DNA of 64,000 bases from contig NZ_LT985361.1 in the NCBI RefSeq assembly GCF_900269665.1, positions 4,626,223-4,690,222 of the forward strand, given 5' to 3'. Of this stretch, positions 17,177 to 25,513 are shown one piece after another. This DNA comes from Nocardia suismassiliense (GTDB taxonomy: Bacteria > Actinomycetota > Actinomycetes > Mycobacteriales > Mycobacteriaceae). The position numbers were made by a program, and so were the translations under genes. A model generated the notes under the pieces. It worked only from the letters and a program-made list of their open reading frames with translations, searched no databases and had not been told where the DNA came from. The stretch's first letter is position 1, and every line of letters begins with the position of its first letter.

Positions 17177-17288
17177 CCGAGGCTCGAGCGGCCAGTGCCG
17201 CCGGGACAACTTCGGCGGCGTAACCGACGGCTCGATCCGCCAGTGCCGCCCGGGCAACCTCGGGGATGTAGCCCAGGCTCAACCGGCC
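17147..17288. repeat. three tandem imperfect 47-48-bp repeats
   Basis: Units lie at 17147-17193, 17194-17241 and 17242-17288. Each opens AG(C/T)GCCGCC and shares a CCTCGG-like centre, then GTAGCC or GTAACC, then GGCTCGA or GGCTCAA and a GGCC or CGCC end. Unit 1 codes for the end of the monooxygenase; unit 3 covers the end and stop codon (17279-17281) of the convergent hydratase-like gene. The array therefore spans the whole space between two convergent genes. Confidence 0.8.
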
Positions 17289-18295
17289 ACGGGGAAGCGG
17301 ACTTCCGCGGCGGCGTAGCCGAACAGCTTGCGACCGTCGGACCGGGCGTCGATCGCGATGGTGGCCCGGCGGCGGCGCGGATCGAGGGCGCTGATCCGGC
17401 CGTGGAACTCGATAGCGCTAGTCGCACGGGTTGGGACCCGTAGCGAGTGCGCGAAGTGGGCGAACTGCGCGCGAAACCTGCTGACAGCGGATGGATCGCC
17501 GAGCCAGCAACTCAGAAAGCTTGCTGCCAGACCAAGTTTCAGCATGCCCGGGGCGACCACCGATGGCAGGCCGGTCGCGGTCCGTTCGTCGTAGGTGGCC
17601 GACTCGGCGTCACCCACCACCTTCGCGTAGTTCATCACGTCACCGCGCGACAGATGCACGGTGTACGAAGGAAGTTCGGTGCCGACGGCGAGCGTCTCGA
17701 AATCGATGGCGGTGCAGGGCATCCGCGTCGCACACGGCGGGGCGACGCGGGCCGCGGCCGCGGGAACGAGGTTGCCGGGCACCGGACCCGGCCGGATGGG
17801 GGAGCAGCCCTGCACCGACTCGGCGAGCCCGGTCCTGGCGAGCAGCGCGGTCGACCCGGTCTGCACGGTCTCGCCGTGCTGATCGATCAGCACGCTCTTG
17901 ATCGCCAGCACGTCGTAGTCGGCGAAATGCCGGAACGACTCGAAATAGATGTCACAGCTCAGCCGATCGCCCGCGACCAGCGGCCTGCCGAGGTCGAGGA
18001 CCTGGTCCGCATGCAGAATCCGGGTCGCCGAATACCCGGTGATCAAGGTGTCCAGTATCTCCCGCTGCACCCGGTTCAGGATCATCGAGGACAACGTGGC
18101 CGGCGCGAGCAGTCCGGCGAAACCGAGCTCGGCGGCCGCGTCCGCACTCCAGTGCGCCGGGTGGTAATCCTGTACCGCACGGGCGAATTCGCGAATCGTC
18201 GCCCGGTCGATCGGGTAGGCGGTGGTCGATCGGTACCGGTGGTTAACCAGGGCGCCGACCTGGTCGGCCGGTGTGACGGAAAGGTCGCGCATCAT
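17279..18295 (-). CDS. double hot-dog hydratase-like protein lacking the catalytic His, 338 aa
   Basis: Paralogue of the fused hydratase at 7333-8400, alignable along its length: EFARAVQDYHPAHWSADAAA, then LSRGDVMNYAKVVGD, then LKLGLAASFLSCWLGDP. In the C-terminal MaoC-like domain the motif GDSNPIHFSD of the paralogue is replaced by GDAESATYDE, so the catalytic His is Thr (residue 234) and the Asn is Glu. A structural or regulatory role, or a changed activity, is likely; a sequencing error would not replace several residues in frame. It starts 10 bp after the YdcF-like gene on the same strand (probable operon), and its last codons lie in the tandem repeat. Confidence 0.82.
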   Translation of the reverse strand: MMRDLSVTPADQVGALVNHRYRSTTAYPIDRATIREFARAVQDYHPAHWSADAAAELGFAGLLAPATLSSMILNRVQREILDTLITGYSATRILHADQVLDLGRPLVAGDRLSCDIYFESFRHFADYDVLAIKSVLIDQHGETVQTGSTALLARTGLAESVQGCSPIRPGPVPGNLVPAAAARVAPPCATRMPCTAIDFETLAVGTELPSYTVHLSRGDVMNYAKVVGDAESATYDERTATGLPSVVAPGMLKLGLAASFLSCWLGDPSAVSRFRAQFAHFAHSLRVPTRATSAIEFHGRISALDPRRRRATIAIDARSDGRKLFGYAAAEVRFPVAG

Positions 18296-18305
18296 TGCTC
18301 CTGCC

Positions 18306-18941
18306 TTACGAACCGGGACCGAATTGCCATGCCAGCGGCGGTATCTGATCCGGTGTCACCGTGCCGACCACCTCGACGCCCGCATCGGTGAAGGTGCCGA
18401 CGGCCCGGTCGATATGGTCGGCCGAGGTGACCACCACCGCGTCCCGCGCACCGATCGCCCGCATGATGCGCGCGCTGTGTTCGGCGTTCTGCACGGTCGA
18501 CGACGCCTCCGGCTCCAGGTGAATCCGCTCGGGTGCGATGCCGTGTGCGACGAACCAATCCGCCATGGCGCGCGCCTCGGTGATGCCGTTGTGCGGATTG
18601 CCGCCGGTGACGATGATCGGTGACGCCGGGGCGAGCAGGGCCTGTACGAAGCCGGCGTGCAGGCGGTCGATCAGCTCCGGGCGCATCGACCCATCGGGCA
18701 GCAGGCCGTAGCCGAGCACCACGATCGCAGTCGCCGGACCGTGCAGCGCCGGAAGAGGTTCCGGCTCCGGCGGGACCAGAGCCCGCAGCACATCCGGTAG
18801 TGCGCGGTCGGCCGAGCCGGTGCCCTCGGCCAGCGCGGCCGGGAAGTGGACGAGCGCGGCGGCGACGGCGACCGCGCCGAAGAGAGTGCGTACGGTGCGC
18901 CGTGCCGGGCACGACGGTCCGCGAAAAGGATTGGCGAACAT
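18306..18941 (-). CDS. exported YdcF/DUF218-family protein, 211 aa
   Basis: DUF218 (YdcF/SanA-like) protein. Residues 1-38 contain a basic start and hydrophobic core (TLFGAVAVAAALVHFPAALA), an export signal or anchor. The DUF218 core begins at ATAIVVLGYGLLPDGSM and includes PIIVTGGNPHNGITEARAMA, the family's glycine and Glu motif, then IHLEPEASSTVQNAEHS and VVVTSADHIDRA. Members are linked to envelope integrity in other bacteria; the reaction is not known. It is followed after 10 bp by the hydratase-like gene and is divergent from the class-2 lipase genes, with 389 bp between. Confidence 0.88.
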   Translation of the reverse strand: MFANPFRGPSCPARRTVRTLFGAVAVAAALVHFPAALAEGTGSADRALPDVLRALVPPEPEPLPALHGPATAIVVLGYGLLPDGSMRPELIDRLHAGFVQALLAPASPIIVTGGNPHNGITEARAMADWFVAHGIAPERIHLEPEASSTVQNAEHSARIMRAIGARDAVVVTSADHIDRAVGTFTDAGVEVVGTVTPDQIPPLAWQFGPGS

Positions 18942-19330
18942 GGGCAGCTCCGAGGATCAGCAGGCTGCGGACAGCGGGAAAGATTCACCCATGCTCGGCT
19001 ATTCGTTCGTATTCGCCGCGGAATTCTTTTGTTGTCTGTAGACCTCACCGTCGGGCGTCGTCGCGGTTCGGAGAAAAGCACGTGCCTTTTGTGGGAAAGC
19101 GGAAATATCGTCCCGCCGCGCTGTGACCATTCCTCATCGACCAATTTGCTCGGCCGGACTGTGTCGTATACCTAACCGCGACAGCGGCTTTGGTGAGCTG
19201 TCCAGTAACCGCGCTGTCCCGTCGGCCGGTGACCTTCCCGGTTTTAGCGTTGGCGCAGTTTCGGTGCCGCCGAACGGCATCCCCCTCGGCACTGCGACAC
19301 CAATTCTTGCTCGACGTAGGAAGGCATGCA
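18942..19330. other. 389-bp divergent intergenic region
   Basis: Lies between the YdcF-like gene (minus) and the first class-2 lipase (plus). No gene-like frame, strong hairpin or repeat is visible. It must hold two promoters. A possible but weak -10-like TATACC sits at 19167-19172. The last 30 bp, with AGGAAGG before the lipase ATG, are nearly identical to the same region of the second lipase gene. Confidence 0.4.
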
Positions 19331-20536
19331 ATGAAACGAAGTACCTTCGGCCGATCGTCGCTCGCGGCGGCGGTGCTGACCGGTGTCTCGGTGCTGATCA
19401 TGGGCATCGCCGGGGTCGGCGCGAGCGCTGACCCGGCGGCCGCGGCGACCGACCAGTCCCTGGCCGATTACATCGCCGCGGGCCGGAAGGCGGCGCCGGT
19501 CGCCGAATCCGGCAGCGCGTCCGGCTCCGCCTGCAACTCCGGTAGCGGCGCCGGGTCGGGCAACGGCTCGGGGAACTGTTTCGGCGGCTCGGGCAGCAGT
19601 TCCGGCCTGTCCGGTGGTTATGCCAGCGACACAGTCGGTTACGGCCCGCCGATGACCTCCTGGCTGGCCGCCTTCGGCCACGGCTTGATGAACCCGGATG
19701 TCGCGCCGCCCGGCGCCAACGACTGGAGCTGCAAGCCCACCGCCGCGCACCCCCGCCCGGTGGTGATGCTGCACGGCACCTGGATGAACGCCTACAACGG
19801 CTACGCGTACATGGGTCAGCCGATCAAGGACGCCGGCTTCTGCACCTTCACCTTCAATTACGGCCGGTCCAACCTGGTCCAGGGTGGCGGTCTCGGCTCG
19901 GTGCTGCCCGGCGTGATGGGTACCGGCTACATCCAGGACTCCGCCAAACAGCTGGCGACGTTCATCGATCGGGTGATCGCCGCGACCGGCGCCGCCGAGG
20001 TCGACATCATGGCGCACTCGCAGGGTGGCGCGATGGCGAACTGGTACACCAAGTTCGAGGGCGGCGCGGACAAGGTGCAGAACCTGATCACCTACGGTGC
20101 CACGCATCACGGCACCTCCCTGGTCGGCATCGGCGCGCTGGGCCGGGCGATCAACAACTTCGGCATCGACATTCTCGGCTTCATCGAGATCTTCGTCGGG
20201 CACGCCGGTATCCAGCAGACGATCGGTTCCGACTTCGTCAACCAGCTGAATGCCAACGGCGACACCATTCCCGGCGTCGACTACACGATTGTCGGCACCC
20301 GCTACGACGAGATCACCAACCCGTACGACCTGACCTTCCTGCGGCCGGGACCGGGGGCCTCGGTACAGAACATCACCTTGCAGGACGGCTGCGAACAGGA
20401 CGTTTCGGATCATTTGACGATCATGTACTCACCCCGCGCCTTGTCCATCGCGCTGCGGGCCCTGGACCCGGCGGGCCACCCCAACCTGGAGTGCACCTTC
20501 AATCCGTGGCTGATCGGCGGCGGCGGGCAGCTGTAG
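19331..20536 (+). CDS. secreted class-2 lipase (EstA/LipA-like), 401 aa
   Basis: Secreted triacylglycerol lipase of the class-2 family (PF01674-like). A signal peptide covers residues 1 to about 36 (SSLAAAVLTGVSVLIMGIAG). A low-complexity Ser/Gly linker follows (about 57-95, SGSGAGSGNGSGN). The hydrolase domain has PVVMLHGTWMNAYNGYAYMG (oxyanion region), the elbow AHSQGGAMANWYTKFEGGAD, a conserved GATHHGTS, and the C-terminal acid/His segment GCEQDVSDHLTIMYSPRA. AGGAAGG lies about 7 nt before ATG 19331. Its neighbour at 20954-22075 is a close paralogue, so tandem duplication is evident; this copy alone carries the Ser/Gly linker. An intrinsic terminator follows at 20692. Confidence 0.92.
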   Translation: MKRSTFGRSSLAAAVLTGVSVLIMGIAGVGASADPAAAATDQSLADYIAAGRKAAPVAESGSASGSACNSGSGAGSGNGSGNCFGGSGSSSGLSGGYASDTVGYGPPMTSWLAAFGHGLMNPDVAPPGANDWSCKPTAAHPRPVVMLHGTWMNAYNGYAYMGQPIKDAGFCTFTFNYGRSNLVQGGGLGSVLPGVMGTGYIQDSAKQLATFIDRVIAATGAAEVDIMAHSQGGAMANWYTKFEGGADKVQNLITYGATHHGTSLVGIGALGRAINNFGIDILGFIEIFVGHAGIQQTIGSDFVNQLNANGDTIPGVDYTIVGTRYDEITNPYDLTFLRPGPGASVQNITLQDGCEQDVSDHLTIMYSPRALSIALRALDPAGHPNLECTFNPWLIGGGGQL

Positions 20537-20953
20537 CACCTCGATAGAACGTGCATCTCGGCGAACAGGTGGAACCCCAACCCTCCGAGCCTGTTCCGCC
20601 GGATGCGCCACCGTCACGGCGACCGATGCGCACAGAACAGATTCTTCAACCCCGCCTCTCTGTTCCGTAGCGTATTTCGGCCCGTGGCGAAAGTGCCCAC
20701 CGGAAGGCGACCGCACGCGCCGCCCGGTGGGCACTGTGCTTTTTCACCGAATCTGCAACAGGTTTACCGGACCTGGATGAAATTTACGTGCCATTGGTCG
20801 CGTGGTTATATCCGCTCCATGAGTCGCTGTTTGCCTGTAGGTCGCACCGTCCGGCACGGGTTTTTCCGGGGAAATCGCCCCGGATCTTCCCGTGCCGGAC
20901 TGTGCCGTTTCCGTGTATCCCGAACGCTGCGCCCGACGCAGGAAGGCATGTCG
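20537..20953. other. 417-bp region between tandem lipases
   Basis: Contains the terminator at 20692-20745 and then the promoter and leader of the second lipase. No gene is visible. The last 25-30 bp (CGACGCAGGAAGGCATG and the ATGAAACGAA start) nearly repeat the leader of the first lipase, showing that the duplicated unit included its ribosome site. Confidence 0.5.
20692..20745 (+). terminator. intrinsic terminator after first class-2 lipase
   Basis: AGTGCCCACCGG (20692-20703) pairs perfectly with CCGGTGGGCACT (20724-20735) across a 20-nt loop, and GTGCTTTTTC follows. A 12-bp GC-rich stem with a U tract is a classical Rho-independent terminator for plus-strand transcription. It lies 155 nt past the lipase stop, so the transcript has a long 3' tail, and it insulates the second lipase gene. 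Confidence 0.85.
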
Positions 20954-22075
20954 ATGAAACGAAAGACCTCCCGTCGATTATCGATGGCGGCGGCGCTGCT
21001 CGGCGTCTGCGCGCTGCTCCTGGGTGTCGCGGGTGCGGGCGCGAACGCCGCACCGCCGGACGCGTCGATCGAGCAGCGCATCGCCGACCGGATCGACGCG
21101 AGCGGACCCGGCGCCGCGATCGCCGACTACGGCTTCAGCGCGGGTCTCTCCGGCGGATTCGCTAGCGAAACAGTCGGTTCCGGTCCGGTACTGCCCGCGT
21201 GGCTGGCGGCCTTCGGCTATGGTCTCACCCATCCGGACGCCGCCCCGCCCGGCGCCAACGACTGGAACTGCCGGCCCACCGCCGCGCACCCGCGCCCGGT
21301 GGTGCTGCTGCACGGCACCTGGATGAACGCCTACAACAGCTTCGCTTTCATGAGCCAGCCGATCAGGGACGCGGGCTTCTGCACCTTCGCCTTCAACTAC
21401 GGCCGCGCCGATCCGACCCAGGGCGGCGGCTTGCCGCCGCTGCTGCCCGGCGTGATGGGCACGGGCAACATCGAGATCTCGGCCAAGCAGCTGGCCGCCT
21501 TCGTCGACCGGGTACTGTCGGCCACCGGCGCGCCCGCCGTCGATATCATCGGGTATTCGCAGGGTGGCGCGATGGCGAACTGGTACACCAAGTTCGAGGG
21601 CGGCGCGGCCAAGGTGCAGAACCTGATCACCTACGGCGCAACGCATCACGGGTCCACCATCGACGGTATCGCCGCGCTCGGCCGGGCCATCAACAACATC
21701 GGCGCCGACATCGTCGGCGCCAGCTCGATCGTGGTCGGCCATGCGGTCGCCGAGCAGACCATCGGTTCTGATTTCGTCAACCAGCTGAATGCCAACGGCG
21801 ACACCGTCCCCGGCGTCGACTACACCATCGTCGGCACCCGCTACGACGAGATCATGACCCCCTACAACCTGACCTTCCTGCGCCCGGGCCGGGACGCGTC
21901 GGTGCAGAACATCACCCTCCAGGAGGGCTGCGAACAAGACCTCTCCGATCACCAGACGATGATGTACTCACCCCGCGCCCTGTCCATCGCCCTGCGCGCC
22001 CTGGATCCGGACGGGCACCCGGAGCTAGTCTGCACCTTCAACCCGTGGCTGATCGGCGGCGGCGGGCACCTCTGA
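20954..22075 (+). CDS. secreted class-2 lipase (EstA/LipA-like), 373 aa
   Basis: Tandem paralogue of the 19331 lipase without its Ser/Gly linker. Signal peptide MSMAAALLGVCALLLGVAGA region within residues 1-33; mature protein from about ANAAPP. Catalytic landmarks: PVVLLHGTWMNAYNSFAFMS, elbow GYSQGGAMANWYTKFEGGAA, GATHHGST, and GCEQDLSDHQTMMYSPRAL. ATG 20954 is chosen for its 7-nt spacing to GGAAGG and because it matches the paralogue's start; ATG 20948 in the same frame is possible. The elbow residue before Ser is Tyr here and His in the paralogue, which may alter specificity. The 3' end overlaps the convergent hypothetical gene by 51 bp. Confidence 0.92.
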   Translation: MKRKTSRRLSMAAALLGVCALLLGVAGAGANAAPPDASIEQRIADRIDASGPGAAIADYGFSAGLSGGFASETVGSGPVLPAWLAAFGYGLTHPDAAPPGANDWNCRPTAAHPRPVVLLHGTWMNAYNSFAFMSQPIRDAGFCTFAFNYGRADPTQGGGLPPLLPGVMGTGNIEISAKQLAAFVDRVLSATGAPAVDIIGYSQGGAMANWYTKFEGGAAKVQNLITYGATHHGSTIDGIAALGRAINNIGADIVGASSIVVGHAVAEQTIGSDFVNQLNANGDTVPGVDYTIVGTRYDEIMTPYNLTFLRPGRDASVQNITLQEGCEQDLSDHQTMMYSPRALSIALRALDPDGHPELVCTFNPWLIGGGGHL

Positions 22076-22516
22076 CACCGGCTCGGTGGCGCTCGCGCAC
22101 TCGTGCGACATCCTGACCTCGATGTCACTCGCGGTGAGCGCCGCCGAGGTCTTGGTCGCCAGATGCTCGGCCCAGGACAACTCCTGCGCCAGGGCGATCG
22201 CCGAGTTCGTTGTGGTGCAGTGGAACTGAGCGGACGCCACGCTGTCGTCCAGCGCGAAGATCACATCGACGGCGACCTTGCGGTGCACCGTGACGGTGAT
22301 CGCCGCGATCGCCCGGCGCTCGACGCAGTGTTTGACATCCACGGTGGCCAGCGGCAGGTCGCGCACCCGTGGGGTGCTGATGCCGACCACGTTGCCGTAG
22401 CGCCACCGGCGCGGTGACCGGCCGCCCGACTGCCCGACGGCCTCGTGCACCGCGAGGATGAGATCGTCCAGCGCCGGAGCTGGGACGGTCACCTCATAGG
22501 TATAGCGACGGTTCAC
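22025..22516 (-). CDS. hypothetical protein, 163 aa
   Basis: Unrecognised protein with good coding composition from the GTG at 22516 (RRYTYEVTVPAPALDDLILA ...). Predicted mixed alpha/beta with regular strand-like segments (IAAITVTVHRKVAVDVIFAL, ASAQFHCTTTNSAIALAQEL). It has no signal peptide or membrane helix. The open frame continues upstream to 22708 but that part looks non-coding, so the true start may also be a nearby GTG. The 3' end overlaps the lipase coding region by 51 bp in antisense, which is unusual in this compact but well-spaced area; an earlier stop caused by an error cannot be excluded. Function unknown. Confidence 0.5.
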   Translation of the reverse strand: MNRRYTYEVTVPAPALDDLILAVHEAVGQSGGRSPRRWRYGNVVGISTPRVRDLPLATVDVKHCVERRAIAAITVTVHRKVAVDVIFALDDSVASAQFHCTTTNSAIALAQELSWAEHLATKTSAALTASDIEVRMSHECASATEPVSEVPAAADQPRVEGAD

Positions 22517-22831
22517 GATAGGTGCCCACACCTTCCGCGTGTGGTCGCGATGTGTCGCACCGGCGACCGAGTCCAGAACAAGTAATGCCCGAGAAGATCG
22601 TGGGCGCAACCGATTCGCACGACGGCAGGGTGCTTGCCGAGTGCCGTGGTCTGTTCCGTCCGCGAACCCTGACGATGTCACGATTTCGCATCGTTGTCTG
22701 TCGGTCAAATGTCCGACACCGTCGTCGGGGAGTAATGGAGGTTACCGGATCGCATCCACTGTTCGAATGACTTCGATTCGACTATCGCGATGTTAGCGTC
22801 GAAGTGAACGAAAGACCGTGGCGCAATGCGA
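22517..22831. other. 315-bp intergenic region
   Basis: Between two minus-strand genes. Short open frames here (for example 22522-22770 plus) are Arg/Pro/Ser-rich and do not look coding. I see no strong hairpin or repeat. It probably carries the promoter of the hypothetical gene ending at 22025. Confidence 0.4.
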
Positions 22832-23137
22832 CTACAACTCATCCAGCGTGATCAAACCGTCCTGCAGGGCGCGGGCCACCAGCGCGGCCTTGGTATTGGC
22901 CGCCCGGTCGACCGCCGCGTACTTGGCGCGGATGCGGGTGATGTGGGTGTTGACCGTACCGATCGACAGGTAGAGCTGCATGCCCACTTGGGTTTTCGAG
23001 TCGCACTTGACCCAGGCGACCAGCACTTCGAGTTCGCGCGCCGACAGGTGCGGGTCGCGCCACAAGGCGATCGGGTTCGGGTTCGGTTGAGATCGGGGAT
23101 CCGGAACGATGGAGTGCATCTGTATTTCCCGCTTCAT
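22832..23137 (-). CDS. small LuxR-type HTH regulator, 101 aa
   Basis: Stand-alone GerE/LuxR-type DNA-binding protein. After a 30-residue polar start, HLSARELEVLVAWVKCDSKT, then QVGMQLYLSIGTVNTHITRI, then RAKYAAVDRAANTKAALVAR match the four-helix LuxR HTH. There is no receiver or autoinducer domain. It lies 110 bp downstream of the second kinase-like gene on the same strand as the response regulator and kinases, so it probably belongs to the same signalling unit, perhaps as an auxiliary DNA-binding output. Confidence 0.85.
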   Translation of the reverse strand: MKREIQMHSIVPDPRSQPNPNPIALWRDPHLSARELEVLVAWVKCDSKTQVGMQLYLSIGTVNTHITRIRAKYAAVDRAANTKAALVARALQDGLITLDEL

Positions 23138-23246
23138 GCAGTATCAAGTCGGCCCCGGTCCCGCACCTCCCCGAAGGTTGCAGACCAATAACCGATGTGC
23201 CCACTGAATATACGATCCGCGGTGGCTTCTGGGAATTCCCCAGCTT

Positions 23247-24329
23247 TCAGCCCGCAGGTCTGGGGTCTTGCTTCGCGTCGCGAACGAGTTGGTGGTCGTC
23301 CAGGTCGGACCGTACCGCGCCGTCGGCCTGCACCTCGATGCGCAGTTCGCCGTTGTCGCGCAACAGGATCGAGGCGAGCGTCGCGCGGCCCGGCGGCAGG
23401 ATGCGCGCCGTGACCGTGCCACCGTCGGCATAATCGAGCGCGTCGCGTAAGACGGTGCGCACCTGTTGTCGGAGGCCGGGGTCGACCTCGTCCAGGCCGC
23501 CGCCGTCGTCGAGCACCACCGTCACCCCGCGCTGGCGCGCGTAGCGTGCCGCGGTGCCGACCGAGGCATCGATCATCAGACCACCGAGGATGTCGTCGCG
23601 CAACTCCGCCTCGACCAGCTTGCACTCGGCCTGCTCCTGCGCGGTCAGTCCACGTCCGGACGCGATGATCTCGAGCAGCGGCCGCGCGGCGCTGTCGAGA
23701 CGGGCGACGCGCTCGTCGCGCTCCTGCTGGGCGGCCTGTGCCGCGGCTTCGGCGGCGGCGCGGTCGGTATCTTGTTGGCGCAGCGCGAGAATCGAGTGCG
23801 CCATCGGGCGGACCACCCTGGCGAAGAAGGTCGCCATCAGCAGCGGGGTCAGGTTGATGAACGAGAACCCCACGCCGGTAAGCAGTCCCTGACCGGTGCG
23901 CGCGGTCCACCAGCCGCAGACGGCGATCTGCCCGAGCACGCCCGACCAGGCCCACAGCGGTGCGCCGCGCACGCAGAGGAAGTTCAGATACGCCGAAGCC
24001 GCGCCGAGAAACCAGAGCTGGGTGGAGTTGTCCATCGGAATCGGCAGCTGCCGGATGGCCAGTGCGGTCGCGAGCGGGGCGGCCAGCGCGGCGGGCGCGG
24101 CGAACCGGACCGGCAGCGGATCGCCGGGGGCGAGGATCATCGCGGCGGCGGCGCTGAGGATGAGGAGCGCCGCGAAGACAGTGAACCGGATATCGCGGAT
24201 GCCGTCGTTGGCGGCGAGCGCCATCGAACAGACCGCGACGGCGAGCAGGCCCGACAGCAGCCACGCCGCCGGGGTGCGCATGCCGAGGATGTCGCGGACG
24301 TCGTCCCGGACCGTCTGATTCGTCGTCAT
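23247..24329 (-). CDS. degenerate membrane histidine-kinase-like protein, 360 aa
   Basis: Membrane sensor-like protein. Residues about 20-180 hold several hydrophobic helices (PAAWLLSGLLAVAVCSMALA; FTVFAALLILSAAAAMILAP; GVGFSFINLTPLLMATFFAR). A coiled coil follows (DRAAAEAAAQAAQQERDERV, about 195-225), then an ATPase-like C-terminus that is weakly conserved. The N-box region (LRQQVRTVLRDALDYADGGT) is recognisable, but no DxGxG box follows (LLRDNGELRIEV is at that place) and no clear phospho-acceptor His is seen. I infer a pseudokinase or partner of the adjacent kinase. The start codon overlaps the kinase stop by 4 nt (24326-24329), so they are coupled. Confidence 0.75.
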   Translation of the reverse strand: MTTNQTVRDDVRDILGMRTPAAWLLSGLLAVAVCSMALAANDGIRDIRFTVFAALLILSAAAAMILAPGDPLPVRFAAPAALAAPLATALAIRQLPIPMDNSTQLWFLGAASAYLNFLCVRGAPLWAWSGVLGQIAVCGWWTARTGQGLLTGVGFSFINLTPLLMATFFARVVRPMAHSILALRQQDTDRAAAEAAAQAAQQERDERVARLDSAARPLLEIIASGRGLTAQEQAECKLVEAELRDDILGGLMIDASVGTAARYARQRGVTVVLDDGGGLDEVDPGLRQQVRTVLRDALDYADGGTVTARILPPGRATLASILLRDNGELRIEVQADGAVRSDLDDHQLVRDAKQDPRPAG

Positions 24330-25513
24330 CGGGCCACCCACCCGGCGCTGACATGGCAGCCGCGCCCCGGCGCGGCATCGATGGCGGACCAACCGCCCGG
24401 TAGTTCGGCGAGCCGATCGGTGATGCTGGCGCGCAAGCCGATTCGATCCGGCGGGACGGTCGCCGGATCGAATCCGACGCCGTCGTCCATGACATCGACG
24501 CGCACCGAAGTCGCGTCGGCCGTCACCCGCACCGCGCAGTCGGCCGCGTGGGTGCGCGAACCGGCGTGGCGCTGCCAGTTGCGCAGCGCCTCGCCCACCG
24601 CGGCGGCCAGCGCGGTCGCCACGTCGCTCGGCACCGCGAGGGTGCCGCTGGCGGGGCGGTCGGCGTGCAGCCGCACCGAGTCGTCGACCTCGGCCGCCGT
24701 CGCGCGGATGCCGGCGACCACCTGATCGAGGTCGACGGTGTCCGGCTCCGGCCGGCCGGTGCGCAGCCGTTCGAGATCGCGCAGCGTCATGTCCGCGTGA
24801 TGGGTCAGGACGGTGGAGTTCGGCGCGCGCGACGCCTCGAGCAGTGTCGCGATGACCCAGTCGTGCGCCAGGGCGTCGAAGCGCCGCCGCTCGAACCGGC
24901 GCGCCTCGGCCGCCGCGGTGGCGGTGGCCTTGGCGCGGACGGCGTGCGAGGTGCGATCCAGCGTGCGCCCGACCCGCACCAGCACCACGCATGCGGCGCA
25001 GGGCAGCGCCGAATACGCCACGGCGAACAGCATTTCCGGCACTATCGGGTTGCCCGCGTCCGGTCCTCGGGCGTACGCCGCGGCGATCTGGGCGAGCGTC
25101 GCGGCAACGGCGAGATAGCCGAAGGGCATGAGCCGCCAGAAGATACAGAGCGCCAGTGCGGGCAGACCCGGAATCCAGGTGATCCACAACGACTTCTCGG
25201 CAGGCACGAGGGCATCGGCGCGCACCACCAGCCAGGCGATCGCGGCGAGCAGGTAGCCGAGCGCGAAAGTCAGGACCGCGTAACGGACCAGATCGAAGCG
25301 CCAGCGCGCCGCGGCGACCACGATGCCCACGGTGGGCAGGTAGATCGCGGTGAGCGCGAACGGTGTCCACCACGGCGCGGCGAGCGCGGACTGGGCCAGG
25401 GCGGTGGGCATGGTCAGGGCGGCGTAGAAGATGCCCCCGGAACCGACGAACAGGCTTGCGCCACGGACGAGTCGGGCTTCGGCGCTGCGCCGTGGCGCGG
25501 CCGTTTCGATCAT
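24326..25513 (-). CDS. membrane sensor histidine kinase (NarX/LuxR-system type), 395 aa
   Basis: Membrane histidine kinase. Six or so hydrophobic helices occupy residues about 20-180 (FVGSGGIFYAALTMPTALAQ; PTVGIVVAAARWRF; YAVLTFALGYLLAAIAWLVV). The dimerisation segment is FDALAHDWVIATLLEASRAP, with His in ALAHDW as possible phospho-acceptor, unlike the usual RELHD. The HATPase_c domain has EALRNWQRHA (N box), DVMDDGVGFDPATVP (G1) and GLRASITDRLAELPG. The gene overlaps the response regulator upstream by 4 nt (25510-25513) and the second kinase-like gene downstream by 4 nt: a tight three-gene operon. The signal is unknown. Confidence 0.85.
   Translation of the reverse strand: MIETAAPRRSAEARLVRGASLFVGSGGIFYAALTMPTALAQSALAAPWWTPFALTAIYLPTVGIVVAAARWRFDLVRYAVLTFALGYLLAAIAWLVVRADALVPAEKSLWITWIPGLPALALCIFWRLMPFGYLAVAATLAQIAAAYARGPDAGNPIVPEMLFAVAYSALPCAACVVLVRVGRTLDRTSHAVRAKATATAAAEARRFERRRFDALAHDWVIATLLEASRAPNSTVLTHHADMTLRDLERLRTGRPEPDTVDLDQVVAGIRATAAEVDDSVRLHADRPASGTLAVPSDVATALAAAVGEALRNWQRHAGSRTHAADCAVRVTADATSVRVDVMDDGVGFDPATVPPDRIGLRASITDRLAELPGGWSAIDAAPGRGCHVSAGWVAR

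Noticed and set aside
17147..17288. Tandem 48-bp units as a possible CRISPR array
   Set aside because: The units are contiguous and imperfect, without unique spacers, and overlap coding sequence; no cas genes are in the window.
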